A stretch of DNA of 64,000 nt from Cellulophaga baltica (GCF_900102165.1 NZ_FNBD01000002.1:310001-374000); one strand, 5' to 3'. Shown: positions 8,522-17,722, counted from the stretch's first letter. The notes: generated by a model from the letters alone, not told the origin. Program-made: numbers and translations.

Positions 8522-9785
8522 AGGGTCCATATTTAGCTTTAATTTCCCGTTCTTCGGATGCGTCATTCAATATATAAATCTCAAACGAGTCTCCCTTAGG
8601 ATGCACACGTAAAACAATATGTCCGTTCTGACTTTTGTATTGATTTAAGCGACCACCAATTACATCCTTCAGTGGTTGTAGCATTACGGTAGAAAAAATA
8701 TCCCGTTCTCCAGGATACAGTTTTTCAGAGGTTATTCTTCTAAGTACCTCTTCGCCGGGGTGATCGGACGACCAATTTTGTTGAATCCATACCCGTGGGC
8801 GAATTGTACGTACATAATCCAAATTTTGGGAATCACGATTCCCATGATGATTTAATGTAGCAACATCCACCGGACCTATGATAGGAGCAATTTGTGATTC
8901 TACAGAATTCATATCTGTACCTCCATATTCATCTATACCACTAATATCGCCACCCGTAAAGTAGTCAAACTCTCCATAACTTATTTTCAAACAAATGCTT
9001 AATGGGTTTTCTCCCGGATATTCCCCTGGCTTCAATAGTGCTAAGGTATCGGAATGAACTCCGGTCCAAACCGTGCCGCTTACGGCTATATTTTGTACTG
9101 AAAAATCCGGATAAGTCTGCGGATTATATACCAAGCTAATCTGATTTTTTTTACCAGAAATGACCTTTTCATGAACTAATCCGATTTTTTCGTGCTGATA
9201 TTCCAAAAAGCTCCAGTAATTTTTTAGGGTAGGAATCATTCCATAAGCATCTCTTTTAAAACGGTCTTGGTTTTGGATAGTTTCACTTGTAAAGTCAATT
9301 GGATATGAAAAGCCACGATCGAGCATTTTTTTAATAGGAACAAAATGACCTACTTCCGTAATACCCGTCAGATAAAAGTCTCCTTCCATTGCTTTTGGCC
9401 TAAGACTGTCCAACTCCCCAAAATGATCATCATGGTAGTGCGTAATCAAGGCATAGTTCAATTCCTTATTATTTTCCTTCGGAAAAAATTGTTCAATATA
9501 ATCCACAATCCAACCCGCCGCAGATTTACTAGCATTAGGCATTCGTTTTGCATTCCGAACAGATAAGGTCCGCGGATGAGTATCTGACATATCACCTGCA
9601 TCGATCAACAAGGTAGTGCCATCGGGTAAAATGGCAAAAGCGGCATCTCCCCTACCGGTGTTGATGTGGTGAATATCCAACATACCAAGTTTCCATGGCG
9701 GTAACTGCTCGTCCGTTGTTTGCGAAAGACAAGCAGTCATCATACCAAGCAACAAAATTAAAATCAAACTGTTTATTATCTTCAC
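8508..9785 (-). CDS. Lipoprotein metallo-beta-lactamase-fold hydrolase
   Basis: A 425-residue protein with a lipoprotein signal (LLLGMMTAC, lipid Cys19). The metallo-beta-lactamase fold is shown by LLIDAGD, the zinc motif THYHDDHFG, FTGGDISG and LNHHGN. The layout resembles ComEC/Rec2-type and phosphorylcholine-esterase-like MBL proteins. It is probably anchored to the outer membrane or faces the periplasm. Its gene lies between the PA14-phosphodiesterase (4-base gap) and the PLP-lyase (14-base overlap), so it belongs to the same operon. A phosphodiester or choline/ethanolamine-phosphate esterase role would fit the locus, but that is inference from context. Confidence 0.8.
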   Translation of the reverse strand: MKIINSLILILLLGMMTACLSQTTDEQLPPWKLGMLDIHHINTGRGDAAFAILPDGTTLLIDAGDMSDTHPRTLSVRNAKRMPNASKSAAGWIVDYIEQFFPKENNKELNYALITHYHDDHFGELDSLRPKAMEGDFYLTGITEVGHFVPIKKMLDRGFSYPIDFTSETIQNQDRFKRDAYGMIPTLKNYWSFLEYQHEKIGLVHEKVISGKKNQISLVYNPQTYPDFSVQNIAVSGTVWTGVHSDTLALLKPGEYPGENPLSICLKISYGEFDYFTGGDISGIDEYGGTDMNSVESQIAPIIGPVDVATLNHHGNRDSQNLDYVRTIRPRVWIQQNWSSDHPGEEVLRRITSEKLYPGERDIFSTVMLQPLKDVIGGRLNQYKSQNGHIVLRVHPKGDSFEIYILNDASEEREIKAKYGPYESR

Positions 9786-9789
9786 GGTA

Positions 9790-11454
9790 CTACATTCTTA
9801 ATAAGTTCGTGGAAAGTATCTGTTTGGGCATTTTTTCACTTTGTACATACACATCTAACCATCCGTCTCCGCCACCATTAAACCAAAGCACCTCAACAAA
9901 GTGTTTTCCTTTAGACAATTCTATAGTACCACTTTTCTCCCGAACGCCATGGTCACCATCATTATCTACGACCAGCTCCCCGTCTATGAACAATTGACTA
10001 CCATCATCTGATCTAGTTGAAAATTGATAGCTACCGTTTTCTTCAATCTGTAGACCACTTTTAAAACGGAATACCGTATTCGACTTTATCAATTCCTTGA
10101 CTTCTTCAGAGGTTATTTCAAAGGTACTACGCTCAACATTTGCTTTTTTACTGCCCAATGCGGGTAGAAACGATAAATCATCCCTATAAAAGACCTCAAC
10201 AGAAACGGGCTTTTCCAATGATTTTGATTTGATTCTAAAAAAGCCCTCGGCTACTCCACTACTCATTTTTCCATTACTAAAAATGGCACTATTCACCACT
10301 GTATTTTCAGTAATTGGGATTTCAGCTTCAAAAGTTTTGGATTCATTCGTAGGCAAAGTACCATCCAGAGTATATTTTAATACTCCCTCATTATTAGGGT
10401 TCTTCAAAATTAGTTCTACAGTATCATTAAACAATCCGCCTTGAGTCGCATAACCTTTTGAAGAAGGAACAAAAGTTGGTTTGTTCAATTGCACCAAAGT
10501 TGGATATGTATCTTCAACACTTGTGCCTTCAAATGCCTCTTTTACCGGTTTGCCAATCCAAGCCAGTGGTGTTTTGATATCCATGGCAAATGCAACCGTA
10601 GCTGCATTGTCATATTGATATACGGGATACTTGATATTATAATTTTTCTTTATGCCTTTACCCCAAAGTATAAATGGAATTTCCACTTCCTGTAGCGACT
10701 CACCGCCATGGCCCTTACCAACGCCCCCGTGATCTGCACTTATAATCACCAAGGTATTTTCTGCCATTCTAGATTCACTTAGTGATTCCATTAACTCACC
10801 CAATAATGAATCGGCTTTCTCGACGGAGGCATAATATGCTAGAGATCCATGTCCATATTCATGACCTGCGTGATCTATGTGGTCAAAATGAATAAAGGTA
10901 AAATCGAGCCTTTTATCCGTAATATAATTCGATGCAATCACAGCGGTCTCCTCCTCGGTTATAGAATGTATATCGTAGTTCACGGCATCCTTCTCGAACA
11001 ACCTACCAAATCCTCCCCAATGATAAATAGCGCCAACCTCTGCCGAATCCCGTTGATCGGCTACTAATTGAAAAATGGTAGGGAAAATAAATTGCTCACT
11101 TTGGGTAACCGCTGGTAGGGTAAGATTATCGCGATCCCAAGCATTCGATGTAATACCGTGCTGTTCTGGTCCTGCTCCCATAATCATGGATGCCCAATTT
11201 GGGCTGGAACTACTAGGCAAAACTGCACGGGCATGCATGGTTGAAGAGCCTTCTTTAATAAGCCTATCAAATGTTGGTGTATTTGCATTCTTTAATCCGT
11301 CTGGGCTTAAACCATCAAATCCTATGACAATAACATGATTTATATTAAGATCTGAGCTGTTCGCGTCTTTTCTGGCCATCGAACAAGAAGACCATAAGAG
11401 CATTGCTCCTATGGTCAACATGATACCAATTATTTTTTGTCGGTTAATCAACAT
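9790..11454 (-). CDS. Lipoprotein type I phosphodiesterase/nucleotide pyrophosphatase with PA14 domain
   Basis: From ATG 11454 (overlapping the susD stop by 11 bases) the protein has 554 residues and a lipobox LLWSSC with Cys24; an ATG at 11508 would bury this signal. Residues about 40-330 are an alkaline phosphatase-superfamily phosphodiesterase: FDGLS (Asp47), SSSSPNWAS with the probable nucleophile near Ser83, HFDHIDHAGHEYGH and SADHGGVGKGHGG. Then come a chitobiase/Fn3-associated module (KYTLDGTLPT) and a C-terminal PA14 domain (YQFSTRSDDGSQLFIDG). The architecture suggests a cell-surface enzyme in which PA14 binds a glycan or other ligand and the catalytic domain cleaves phospho- or phosphonate esters. 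It follows susD directly, as surface lipoproteins of utilization loci often do. Confidence 0.85.
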   Translation of the reverse strand: MLINRQKIIGIMLTIGAMLLWSSCSMARKDANSSDLNINHVIVIGFDGLSPDGLKNANTPTFDRLIKEGSSTMHARAVLPSSSSPNWASMIMGAGPEQHGITSNAWDRDNLTLPAVTQSEQFIFPTIFQLVADQRDSAEVGAIYHWGGFGRLFEKDAVNYDIHSITEEETAVIASNYITDKRLDFTFIHFDHIDHAGHEYGHGSLAYYASVEKADSLLGELMESLSESRMAENTLVIISADHGGVGKGHGGESLQEVEIPFILWGKGIKKNYNIKYPVYQYDNAATVAFAMDIKTPLAWIGKPVKEAFEGTSVEDTYPTLVQLNKPTFVPSSKGYATQGGLFNDTVELILKNPNNEGVLKYTLDGTLPTNESKTFEAEIPITENTVVNSAIFSNGKMSSGVAEGFFRIKSKSLEKPVSVEVFYRDDLSFLPALGSKKANVERSTFEITSEEVKELIKSNTVFRFKSGLQIEENGSYQFSTRSDDGSQLFIDGELVVDNDGDHGVREKSGTIELSKGKHFVEVLWFNGGGDGWLDVYVQSEKMPKQILSTNLLRM

Positions 11455-12997
11455 CCCACCAAAGTTTGGTATTGATATTATCGGCTCCCATGCGCTGCAC
11501 TGCTGCATTATAATTTTCGCTATTTGTAGACTTTACATCGTTAGGGTATTGAAAACGAACCGGAACTAAACCGTCATTAGCAGCATCTAGACCAGGAATT
11601 ACCTCAGGCATATTAGTTCTTCTCCAATCTGACCAACCTTCAAAACCTGTGTAAAAAAGTGAAATCCATTTTTGAAGCGCAATTTTAGCCAGCCTTTCAT
11701 CGTCAGTACCGGCATATGCTACTTTTTCTTGAGTAACATAAGCATCCAAATCAGTCGCTTGCATTGCATTAGCAATATCAGACCATCCGCCAGCAGCAAC
11801 TCTTTCCGTATAATATACAAAGGAAGCTCTAATTCCATTTTCATAGTAAGTAGCTGCATCACCAGAAGAGATAAACCCTCTCTCTGCTGCTTCAGCTAAA
11901 ATAAATTGCAATTCAGAATAACTCATAATAATGGTCTGTGAAGCTGTATCTGATGCCTCAGTAGTATTACAGGCATAACATGCTAATAATATACCTAATC
12001 TTGAAATAAAATTAGAACCAGATTCATCAGTATTCCCTGTTGGACTATATCCTAAGGCTGCTTCATCATCCAAGCCGTTTGGCATTCCTACATAATCATC
12101 AAAATCTTCAGAAAAAATACCCATTCCGGAATTGGTGGTCGGCTGTGCAAAAACATATAACCTATTATCTTCCAATTCTTTTAGTCTTGTTTCTAAGGTT
12201 AAGCTTAAACGAACCTCATCAAAACTACCACTACGTGTATCATATTTAGGTTGTGGGTTATCAGAATTCCATTGTACTAAAGCCATATCGTCATTACTTT
12301 CAAAAATAGGATACATAGAAGGGTTACTAGTAATTTGGGTCATACCAGCAACCGCTGTTGCATTATCAACATCACTTATTCGCATTAACAATCGCAGTCT
12401 AAGTGAATTTGCAAATTTTCTCCATTTCACAATATCGCCATCGTAAAAAATATCACCTGAAATATTATCGGCATTGGTCAAAACGGTGTTGGCTGTTTCT
12501 AAATCTGCCAACATACCTGTGTAAATAGCACTTTGAGCATCAAAAACAGGAGTCACATTTCCATCTTCAATACCATTTGTAGCTTCAGAATAAGGAACAT
12601 CTCCATAAGCATCGGTAACATAAGAATAGATCCAAGATTTCATAACCAAGGCAACACCGTAGTAATTTTGAGCTTCTTCATTATCTATTGTTGCATTTAT
12701 AATATTCTCTACATCACGTAAAGAAGCATAGGCATTATCATAAGGGTCATTTGTTGGAGACCAATTATAAGTATCTCCACTAGTAAATTGTAGTCTTGCC
12801 GCGTATTGTACTACGGTAAAACCTTCTTCCCAACCTTGGTCACCCCAATTGTAAGCCATTTCTCTTTGTACGCCTGGCAGTAGTAATTCTGGCTCAGCAG
12901 TAGTAGCATAGTTAGGATTTGTATTGACTGTTTCAAAATCCTCAGTACAGCTTAATGCTAGAACTAAGGAGCATATGATTAATAGTGTTTTCTTCAT
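11444..12997 (-). CDS. SusD/RagB-like outer-membrane nutrient-binding lipoprotein
   Basis: A 517-residue lipoprotein (LVLALSC, Cys17) with the SusD-like helical repeat fold. NTNPNYAT near the N-terminus, LLPGVQREMAYNW, VMKSWIYSYVTDAYGDVPYSEA and the C-terminal IALQKWISLFYTGFEGWSDWRR are typical of the SusD-like family. It closes over the SusC channel and captures substrate on the cell surface. It is paired with the SusC gene 30 bases upstream. Glycosidases are absent from the operon and four phosphoesterase-like proteins take their place, so the ligand is more likely a phospho- or phosphono-compound than a plain polysaccharide. Confidence 0.95.
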   Translation of the reverse strand: MKKTLLIICSLVLALSCTEDFETVNTNPNYATTAEPELLLPGVQREMAYNWGDQGWEEGFTVVQYAARLQFTSGDTYNWSPTNDPYDNAYASLRDVENIINATIDNEEAQNYYGVALVMKSWIYSYVTDAYGDVPYSEATNGIEDGNVTPVFDAQSAIYTGMLADLETANTVLTNADNISGDIFYDGDIVKWRKFANSLRLRLLMRISDVDNATAVAGMTQITSNPSMYPIFESNDDMALVQWNSDNPQPKYDTRSGSFDEVRLSLTLETRLKELEDNRLYVFAQPTTNSGMGIFSEDFDDYVGMPNGLDDEAALGYSPTGNTDESGSNFISRLGILLACYACNTTEASDTASQTIIMSYSELQFILAEAAERGFISSGDAATYYENGIRASFVYYTERVAAGGWSDIANAMQATDLDAYVTQEKVAYAGTDDERLAKIALQKWISLFYTGFEGWSDWRRTNMPEVIPGLDAANDGLVPVRFQYPNDVKSTNSENYNAAVQRMGADNINTKLWWDVD

Positions 12998-13027
12998 GAT
13001 TTCTGAATTTTATAGTTTCTTCTCCTT

Positions 13028-16000
13028 TTAGAAATTAACCTGTAAATTGAAGGTAAATGAACGTGAACTTGGGTATGACATATTCTCTATACCCGGTTGT
13101 AATGTTCCTCCCGATACCCCTACCGTTTCTGGATCAAAATGAGGATTATCTGTCCATAAAATCAAGTTTCTACCGGTAATAGAAACACGTGCACTGGTAA
13201 TAGGTAAATGTTGAATCATTTTCTCTGGAAAAGAATACCCTAATGAAACCTCACGTAATTTGGTGTAAGACGCATCATATTTTGCCGCCTCTACATTATC
13301 TCTTTGATAATATCCATAATTAAATGTTCTAGCATCAACATTTACTGTATTAGGAGTATACACCGGACTATCGGTTGTACCTGTATTTACAACACCTTCT
13401 GCAACAATTCCTGTTTCTCTACCTACTAATGTCTCTTGCAACTGACCAGAAGTACTACCTATAGTCTTGGTTCTAGAAACTACAATACCACCTTGTCTCG
13501 TATCAATTAAAAAACCTAAATCAACATTTTTATATTTAAAGGTATTTTGCATACCTAATGTAAAATCTGGAGCATAATCTCCTTGATACACCAAATCATC
13601 GGTCTCTTCTGGAATACCTTGACTATTTATAATCATTTGACCAAAATATTCGCTATCCTCATCTTCTACTCTTTGAAAACCTCTGCCGTAAATTGCACTG
13701 ATAGATCCCCCTTCTCGAGCCTGAATATATGCCCCATTCGCTTCTGTTAAAGTAAATTGAATATCATCACCTAAATCGGTCACCACGCTCTTATTACTTG
13801 CAAAGTTGAAAGTTGAGCTCCATTTAAAATTATCTGTTAATACTGGCACAAAATTGGCTATAGCCTCAAAACCATAATTACGAACCTCTCCTGCATTAAT
13901 TAACTGACTACTATACCCACTAGCAATGTCTGTACTAATATTAATAATTTGGTTTTTAGTAGCACTATCATAATACGTAAGATCTAGATTTACTCTACTT
14001 TGAAAGAAACGAAGGTCTAAGCCAAATTCATAAGAACCTGTAATTTCTGGTTTTAAATCTGCATTAGGTATCAAAGATGATTCAGTTAAAATGGGTATAG
14101 AACTATCAAAAGCAGTTTCATTTTCATAAAAACTACGTAACCTATAGGCGTCTGTATCGTTACCCACCTCTGCATAAGCAGCTCTTACTTTAGCAAAAGA
14201 AACCCATTCTGGCATTGTAAACATATCACTAGCAATTGCACTTAATGTTACCGATGGGTAGAAATAAGAATTGTTACCCTCTGGTAAAGTACTCGACCAG
14301 TCATTTCTACCAGTAACATCCATAAACAGTATATTATCATATGAAAATCTTGCATAGCCATACAAACTATTGATCCGTTTTTCGCTATTGTTAGAACTCA
14401 CCAGAACTGACTGTCTACTATTATTAAACGAATACACGCCAGGGTTTATTAATTGTGGAGCTACACTTTTAGTGAAATCTTGACTTTGGCGTAATTGGTT
14501 TCCACCTCCAGATATATTAATATTGAATTTTTCTCCAAAATCTTTATCATAACTCAACAAGAAATCTGAGTTACTTTCCTCAAAGAATATATTATCTTCT
14601 TGATAGGTTCCAAAAGGGAATCGTTGCGTACTAAAAGCTCTTTTACGAACTCTAAAATCTCTATAAAAATCACGTCCACTACGTAATAACAACTTCCAAT
14701 TCTCGTTAATGTCATACGTCAAGCTCACATTGCCGAACATACGGTCTTTGTCTTGAGCATTCGTATTCTCGTACATTGTAAAATATGGGTTATCGTGGTA
14801 GTTGTAGTTATAATTAAACTGCTGAACACCCTCTAAACCTGGTTGCCAATAATCTCTAAGATTATTTGTATTTAGTTGACGCCCATACCATATAAAAAGA
14901 TACATGATACTTTCAGTACCATAACCAACAGCTGGTCTATTATCACTATCGGTCTTTACATAATTTATATTGGCGTTCACCTTTACTTTATCAGACACAT
15001 TCATAGTACCCGAAAAACTTAATGTATTTCTTCTCAAATCTGTATTCGGAAGCGTACCCTCTTGATCTAAATTTTGAAAAGACAACCTCATATTACCCAT
15101 ATCTCCACTTTTAGAAATAGAAATACTATTTGTTTTAGTGATGCCCGTTTCAAAAAAATCTTTGGTATTATTAGGTTGAGATACCCAAGGAGTAGGAATG
15201 ATATCGGCATCACTTATAAAAGTATCACCACCACGAGTACCGTCTGTTCTAGGAGAGTCAAATTGGGCAATCATAAGTCCGGTATCTAATCTTGGTCCCC
15301 AGCTTTCATCAACACCATCGGCAATACCTGATCCACTACCATCTACAAAAGAAAACTGTTGGTTATTACCTTGACCATATTCATTTTGCCAGTCTGGCAA
15401 CATCATTACATTTTCGATAGTAATACCCGTATTAAACGATATACCAAGTTTACTACTTTGAGATTTACCTTTTTTCGTTGTAATAATAATAGCGCCATTT
15501 GCGGCCCTTGAACCATAGAGTGCGGCCGCTGCCGGACCCTTTAACACATTAATAGACTCAATATCTTGAGGATTGATTTCCGCTGCACCATTACCATAAT
15601 CTACGTCTTGCGTTCCAGACCCATTAGAACCTACAATTTCGTTACTAATAGGTGTACCGTCTACAATAAACAATGGCGAGTTTCCATTAATGTTCAAAGA
15701 AGCATCACCACGTATCGAAACTCTTGCAGACCCACCTAAACCTGTAGGACTGTTTGTAATTTGCAGACCAGCAACTTTACCCGACATACTATTCAATAAG
15801 TTCGGTTCTCTTGCTTGAACAACCTCATCGTTATCCAATTCTTGAGAAGCATACCCTAAAGACTTTTTTTCCCTTTCAATACCTAAAGCCGTTACCACTA
15901 CCTCGTCTAGTTGTTGAGAATCTGGCTGTAGAGATATAGTACCTTTAAGCTTGTTTGCAGTTTCAAACTCCTGCTTAATGTACCCAATATAAGATACCAC

Positions 16001-16207
16001 TAAAATGTCATCTGAACTGTTTAGTTCAACACTGAAGTTACCATCAAAATCAGTGACAACCCCACTCTTTGTTCCCTTTACCATAACTGTTGCTCCAGGT
16101 AATGGAACTTCATTTTCATCGAGCACAGTTCCTGTAAAAACAGTTTGGGAATGTGCCAACAGACTTACTACAAAAGTAAGTAGCGTCATAAATAGTGTTT
16201 TTTTCAT
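13028..16207 (-). CDS. SusC/RagA-like TonB-dependent outer-membrane transporter
   Basis: A 1059-residue TonB-dependent transporter and the first gene of the long minus-strand operon. Signal peptide (1-20, AHSQ), carboxypeptidase-regulatory-like domain (about 22-100; GTVLDENEVPLPGATV), the SusC-type plug start LDEVVVTALGIEREKKSLGY, plug motifs PLFIVDGTPI and VLKGPAAAALYGSRAANG, and a long beta-barrel ending in aromatic FTFNLQVNF are all visible. It imports the ligand captured by SusD with energy from TonB. The G+C level of this gene looks lower than that of the phosphoesterase and eut genes to its left. Confidence 0.97.
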   Translation of the reverse strand: MKKTLFMTLLTFVVSLLAHSQTVFTGTVLDENEVPLPGATVMVKGTKSGVVTDFDGNFSVELNSSDDILVVSYIGYIKQEFETANKLKGTISLQPDSQQLDEVVVTALGIEREKKSLGYASQELDNDEVVQAREPNLLNSMSGKVAGLQITNSPTGLGGSARVSIRGDASLNINGNSPLFIVDGTPISNEIVGSNGSGTQDVDYGNGAAEINPQDIESINVLKGPAAAALYGSRAANGAIIITTKKGKSQSSKLGISFNTGITIENVMMLPDWQNEYGQGNNQQFSFVDGSGSGIADGVDESWGPRLDTGLMIAQFDSPRTDGTRGGDTFISDADIIPTPWVSQPNNTKDFFETGITKTNSISISKSGDMGNMRLSFQNLDQEGTLPNTDLRRNTLSFSGTMNVSDKVKVNANINYVKTDSDNRPAVGYGTESIMYLFIWYGRQLNTNNLRDYWQPGLEGVQQFNYNYNYHDNPYFTMYENTNAQDKDRMFGNVSLTYDINENWKLLLRSGRDFYRDFRVRKRAFSTQRFPFGTYQEDNIFFEESNSDFLLSYDKDFGEKFNINISGGGNQLRQSQDFTKSVAPQLINPGVYSFNNSRQSVLVSSNNSEKRINSLYGYARFSYDNILFMDVTGRNDWSSTLPEGNNSYFYPSVTLSAIASDMFTMPEWVSFAKVRAAYAEVGNDTDAYRLRSFYENETAFDSSIPILTESSLIPNADLKPEITGSYEFGLDLRFFQSRVNLDLTYYDSATKNQIINISTDIASGYSSQLINAGEVRNYGFEAIANFVPVLTDNFKWSSTFNFASNKSVVTDLGDDIQFTLTEANGAYIQAREGGSISAIYGRGFQRVEDEDSEYFGQMIINSQGIPEETDDLVYQGDYAPDFTLGMQNTFKYKNVDLGFLIDTRQGGIVVSRTKTIGSTSGQLQETLVGRETGIVAEGVVNTGTTDSPVYTPNTVNVDARTFNYGYYQRDNVEAAKYDASYTKLREVSLGYSFPEKMIQHLPITSARVSITGRNLILWTDNPHFDPETVGVSGGTLQPGIENMSYPSSRSFTFNLQVNF

Positions 16208-16370
16208 TTTTTCGTATTTGTAAACTTTGGTTCATTATTACGAAACAAATATCTAAATGAAAAGTTAATGTCTTGCACTATTTATATTAAGTAATCACTA
16301 TCAATAGAGGGGTAAGGTTAGATAAAAGTTAGATTTTTATTATTGACAAATATGCAAATTGTTAGGTTTA

Positions 16371-16401
16371 TGTTAACCATTTCAAAACTAGCTGTTAACC
16401 A
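16371..16401. repeat. Tandem TGTTAACCA operator-like direct repeats
   Basis: Identical 9-base units at 16371-16379 and 16393-16401, each containing the palindrome GTTAAC. The 22-base period places both on about the same DNA face, as expected for cooperative binding of a dimeric HTH regulator such as the adjacent XRE-cupin protein. Confidence 0.55.
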
Positions 16402-16440
16402 AGGTATCATCGCTATTAAACGCACAAATTAATTTTGTGT

Positions 16441-16448
16441 TATGTTTG
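16441..16448 (+). promoter_or_regulatory. TAnnTTTG promoter box of the XRE-cupin regulator
   Basis: TATGTTTG matches the Bacteroidota -7 element exactly and lies 17 bases before ATG 16466, predicting a leader of roughly 10-14 bases. No good -33 TTTG element is seen at the usual spacing. Confidence 0.5.
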
Positions 16449-16465
16449 TAGGATAATTGATATTA

Positions 16466-17032
16466 ATGGAAGATTACCTCATTGGAATAGGAAAGCGAAT
16501 CAAGGAAATTCGTAAAAACGGAAGTTTAACTATTAGTGAAATTGCTACAAGAGCTAGTGTAACCGCAGGACTTATTTCCAGAATTGAAAACGGAAGAACC
16601 ATTCCGTCCTTACCAGTTCTTCTAAAAATAATTAATTCGTTGGATGTAAAGGTAACCGATTTTTTTAGTGGTATGCCCCAAACAAACGGTTCTAATTATA
16701 TAGTTTCGCGAAGTGAAGAAAATACGACGATTGAAAAAGAAGATGATGCCGTTGGTTTTTCTTACGCCTATATTTTTGGAAAACAGGTCAATTCTTTAGG
16801 TTTTGAAGCAGTGTTGTTAAAGGTACACCCAAATTCTAAAAGAGAAAAAGTCGTTACAGATGCCTTTGAATTTAAATACATGCTCTCCGGCGAATGTTAT
16901 TACATTATAGATAATGAAGAAGTACTTTTAAAGGAGGGAGATTCCATCTTCTTCGACGGCCGAATACCCCATGTACCTATAAATAGAAGCACCAACATGG
17001 CGAAGATGTTGGTGCTGTACTTTTTTATTTAG
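16466..17032 (+). CDS. XRE-family regulator with C-terminal cupin domain
   Basis: A 188-residue protein from ATG 16466; a TTG at 16457 is in frame but less likely. Residues about 5-65 form an XRE helix-turn-helix (IGKRIKEIRK, TISEIATRASVTAGLISRIENG), and about 110-185 a small cupin barrel (LSGECYYIIDNEEVLLKEGDSIFFDGRIPH split as LSGECYYII, LKEGDSIFFDG, PHVP). Such XRE-cupin proteins sense small catabolic substrates and control adjacent transport or degradation genes. It is divergent from susC and convergent, with a 6-base gap, to the phosphonatase-like gene, so it is the natural regulator of both catabolic operons. The effector is unknown; an aminoethylphosphonate or ethanolamine-related molecule is inferred. 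Confidence 0.9.
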   Translation: MEDYLIGIGKRIKEIRKNGSLTISEIATRASVTAGLISRIENGRTIPSLPVLLKIINSLDVKVTDFFSGMPQTNGSNYIVSRSEENTTIEKEDDAVGFSYAYIFGKQVNSLGFEAVLLKVHPNSKREKVVTDAFEFKYMLSGECYYIIDNEEVLLKEGDSIFFDGRIPHVPINRSTNMAKMLVLYFFI

Positions 17033-17038
17033 ACCATA

Positions 17039-17722
17039 TTATACTACCGCAATCAAGTCTTTAAGTCTAGACAATTCATCCAGAACAAAAGTAGGTCTTG
17101 CGCTTGCCAATTGTTCAAAAGTTTGCGCACCTGTGGTCACCCCTACCGTAATTCCACATTTTGCATTTTTACCTTCTTCTATGTCGATAATAGAATCACC
17201 AGCTTTTAGAACCATTTCCGAATCCGTAACCCCAAGAAGCTCCATTGCTTTTAAAATCATATCCGGATGGGGTCTTCCCAAAGTAACATCATCTGAAGTT
17301 ACTAATACATCATATTGACTTCCTAGCTCCCAGCCCATTTTTCCTAATAGCAAGTTTGCCGTATCAGTATCATATCCGGTATTCAAAGCTCGCTTTACCC
17401 CATTTTTCTTTAAATAATCCAATAATTCCTCAACACCACTATAACTAGTAACATGTAAGTTTTCATAGGCTTGATTTAGCAGTTTTTTGAAATTTTCAAA
17501 AATAGAAATAGAAAATTCAAGGTCCGTTTTATTGCCCTCAGCTTTTAGGATATCCTGTATGGCTTGATGTTTTTCTTTACCAGCACCATGTTCCAAAACA
17601 TAATTCAACGAAATATCATATCCGCTTTCATTAATGGCCTTTTGTAAAGTTTTGTATACTATGTTATCTTCATTTACAACGGTTCCTGCCATATCAAATA
17701 CGGCCAATGTAATTTTTTGCAT
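17039..17722 (-). CDS. Phosphonatase-like HAD hydrolase (PhnX-like)
   Basis: A 227-residue HAD-superfamily protein from ATG 17722, one base after the stop of the upstream oxidoreductase; a further start at 17761 would overlap it. The first motif is FDMAGT (Asp10), the Ala-Gly-Thr variant of phosphonatases rather than the common DxDxT. GAGKEKH places Lys49 where phosphonoacetaldehyde hydrolase has its Schiff-base lysine (GLLKIDH context). GRPHPDM carries the phosphonatase-type arginine, and GDSIIDIEEG is the last acidic motif. These features support hydrolysis of phosphonoacetaldehyde to acetaldehyde and phosphate. The protein best fits the phosphonatase-like family often found with TIGR03364 oxidoreductases; activity of that family is less established than that of PhnX. 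Confidence 0.83.
   Translation of the reverse strand: MQKITLAVFDMAGTVVNEDNIVYKTLQKAINESGYDISLNYVLEHGAGKEKHQAIQDILKAEGNKTDLEFSISIFENFKKLLNQAYENLHVTSYSGVEELLDYLKKNGVKRALNTGYDTDTANLLLGKMGWELGSQYDVLVTSDDVTLGRPHPDMILKAMELLGVTDSEMVLKAGDSIIDIEEGKNAKCGITVGVTTGAQTFEQLASARPTFVLDELSRLKDLIAVV

Larger units (their letters stand above)
16208..16465. promoter_or_regulatory. Divergent control region between susC and the XRE-cupin regulator
   Basis: About 250 AT-rich bases separate the two divergent start codons. Two perfect copies of TGTTAACCA lie at 16371-16379 and 16393-16401, 22 bases apart, close to two helical turns. A TAnnTTTG box for the regulator lies at 16441-16448 (TATGTTTG). For susC, the minus strand offers TAGTTTTG (complement of 16383-16390, between the repeats) or a weaker GATATTTG (16246-16253). 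The repeats are the best operator candidate. Confidence 0.6.
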
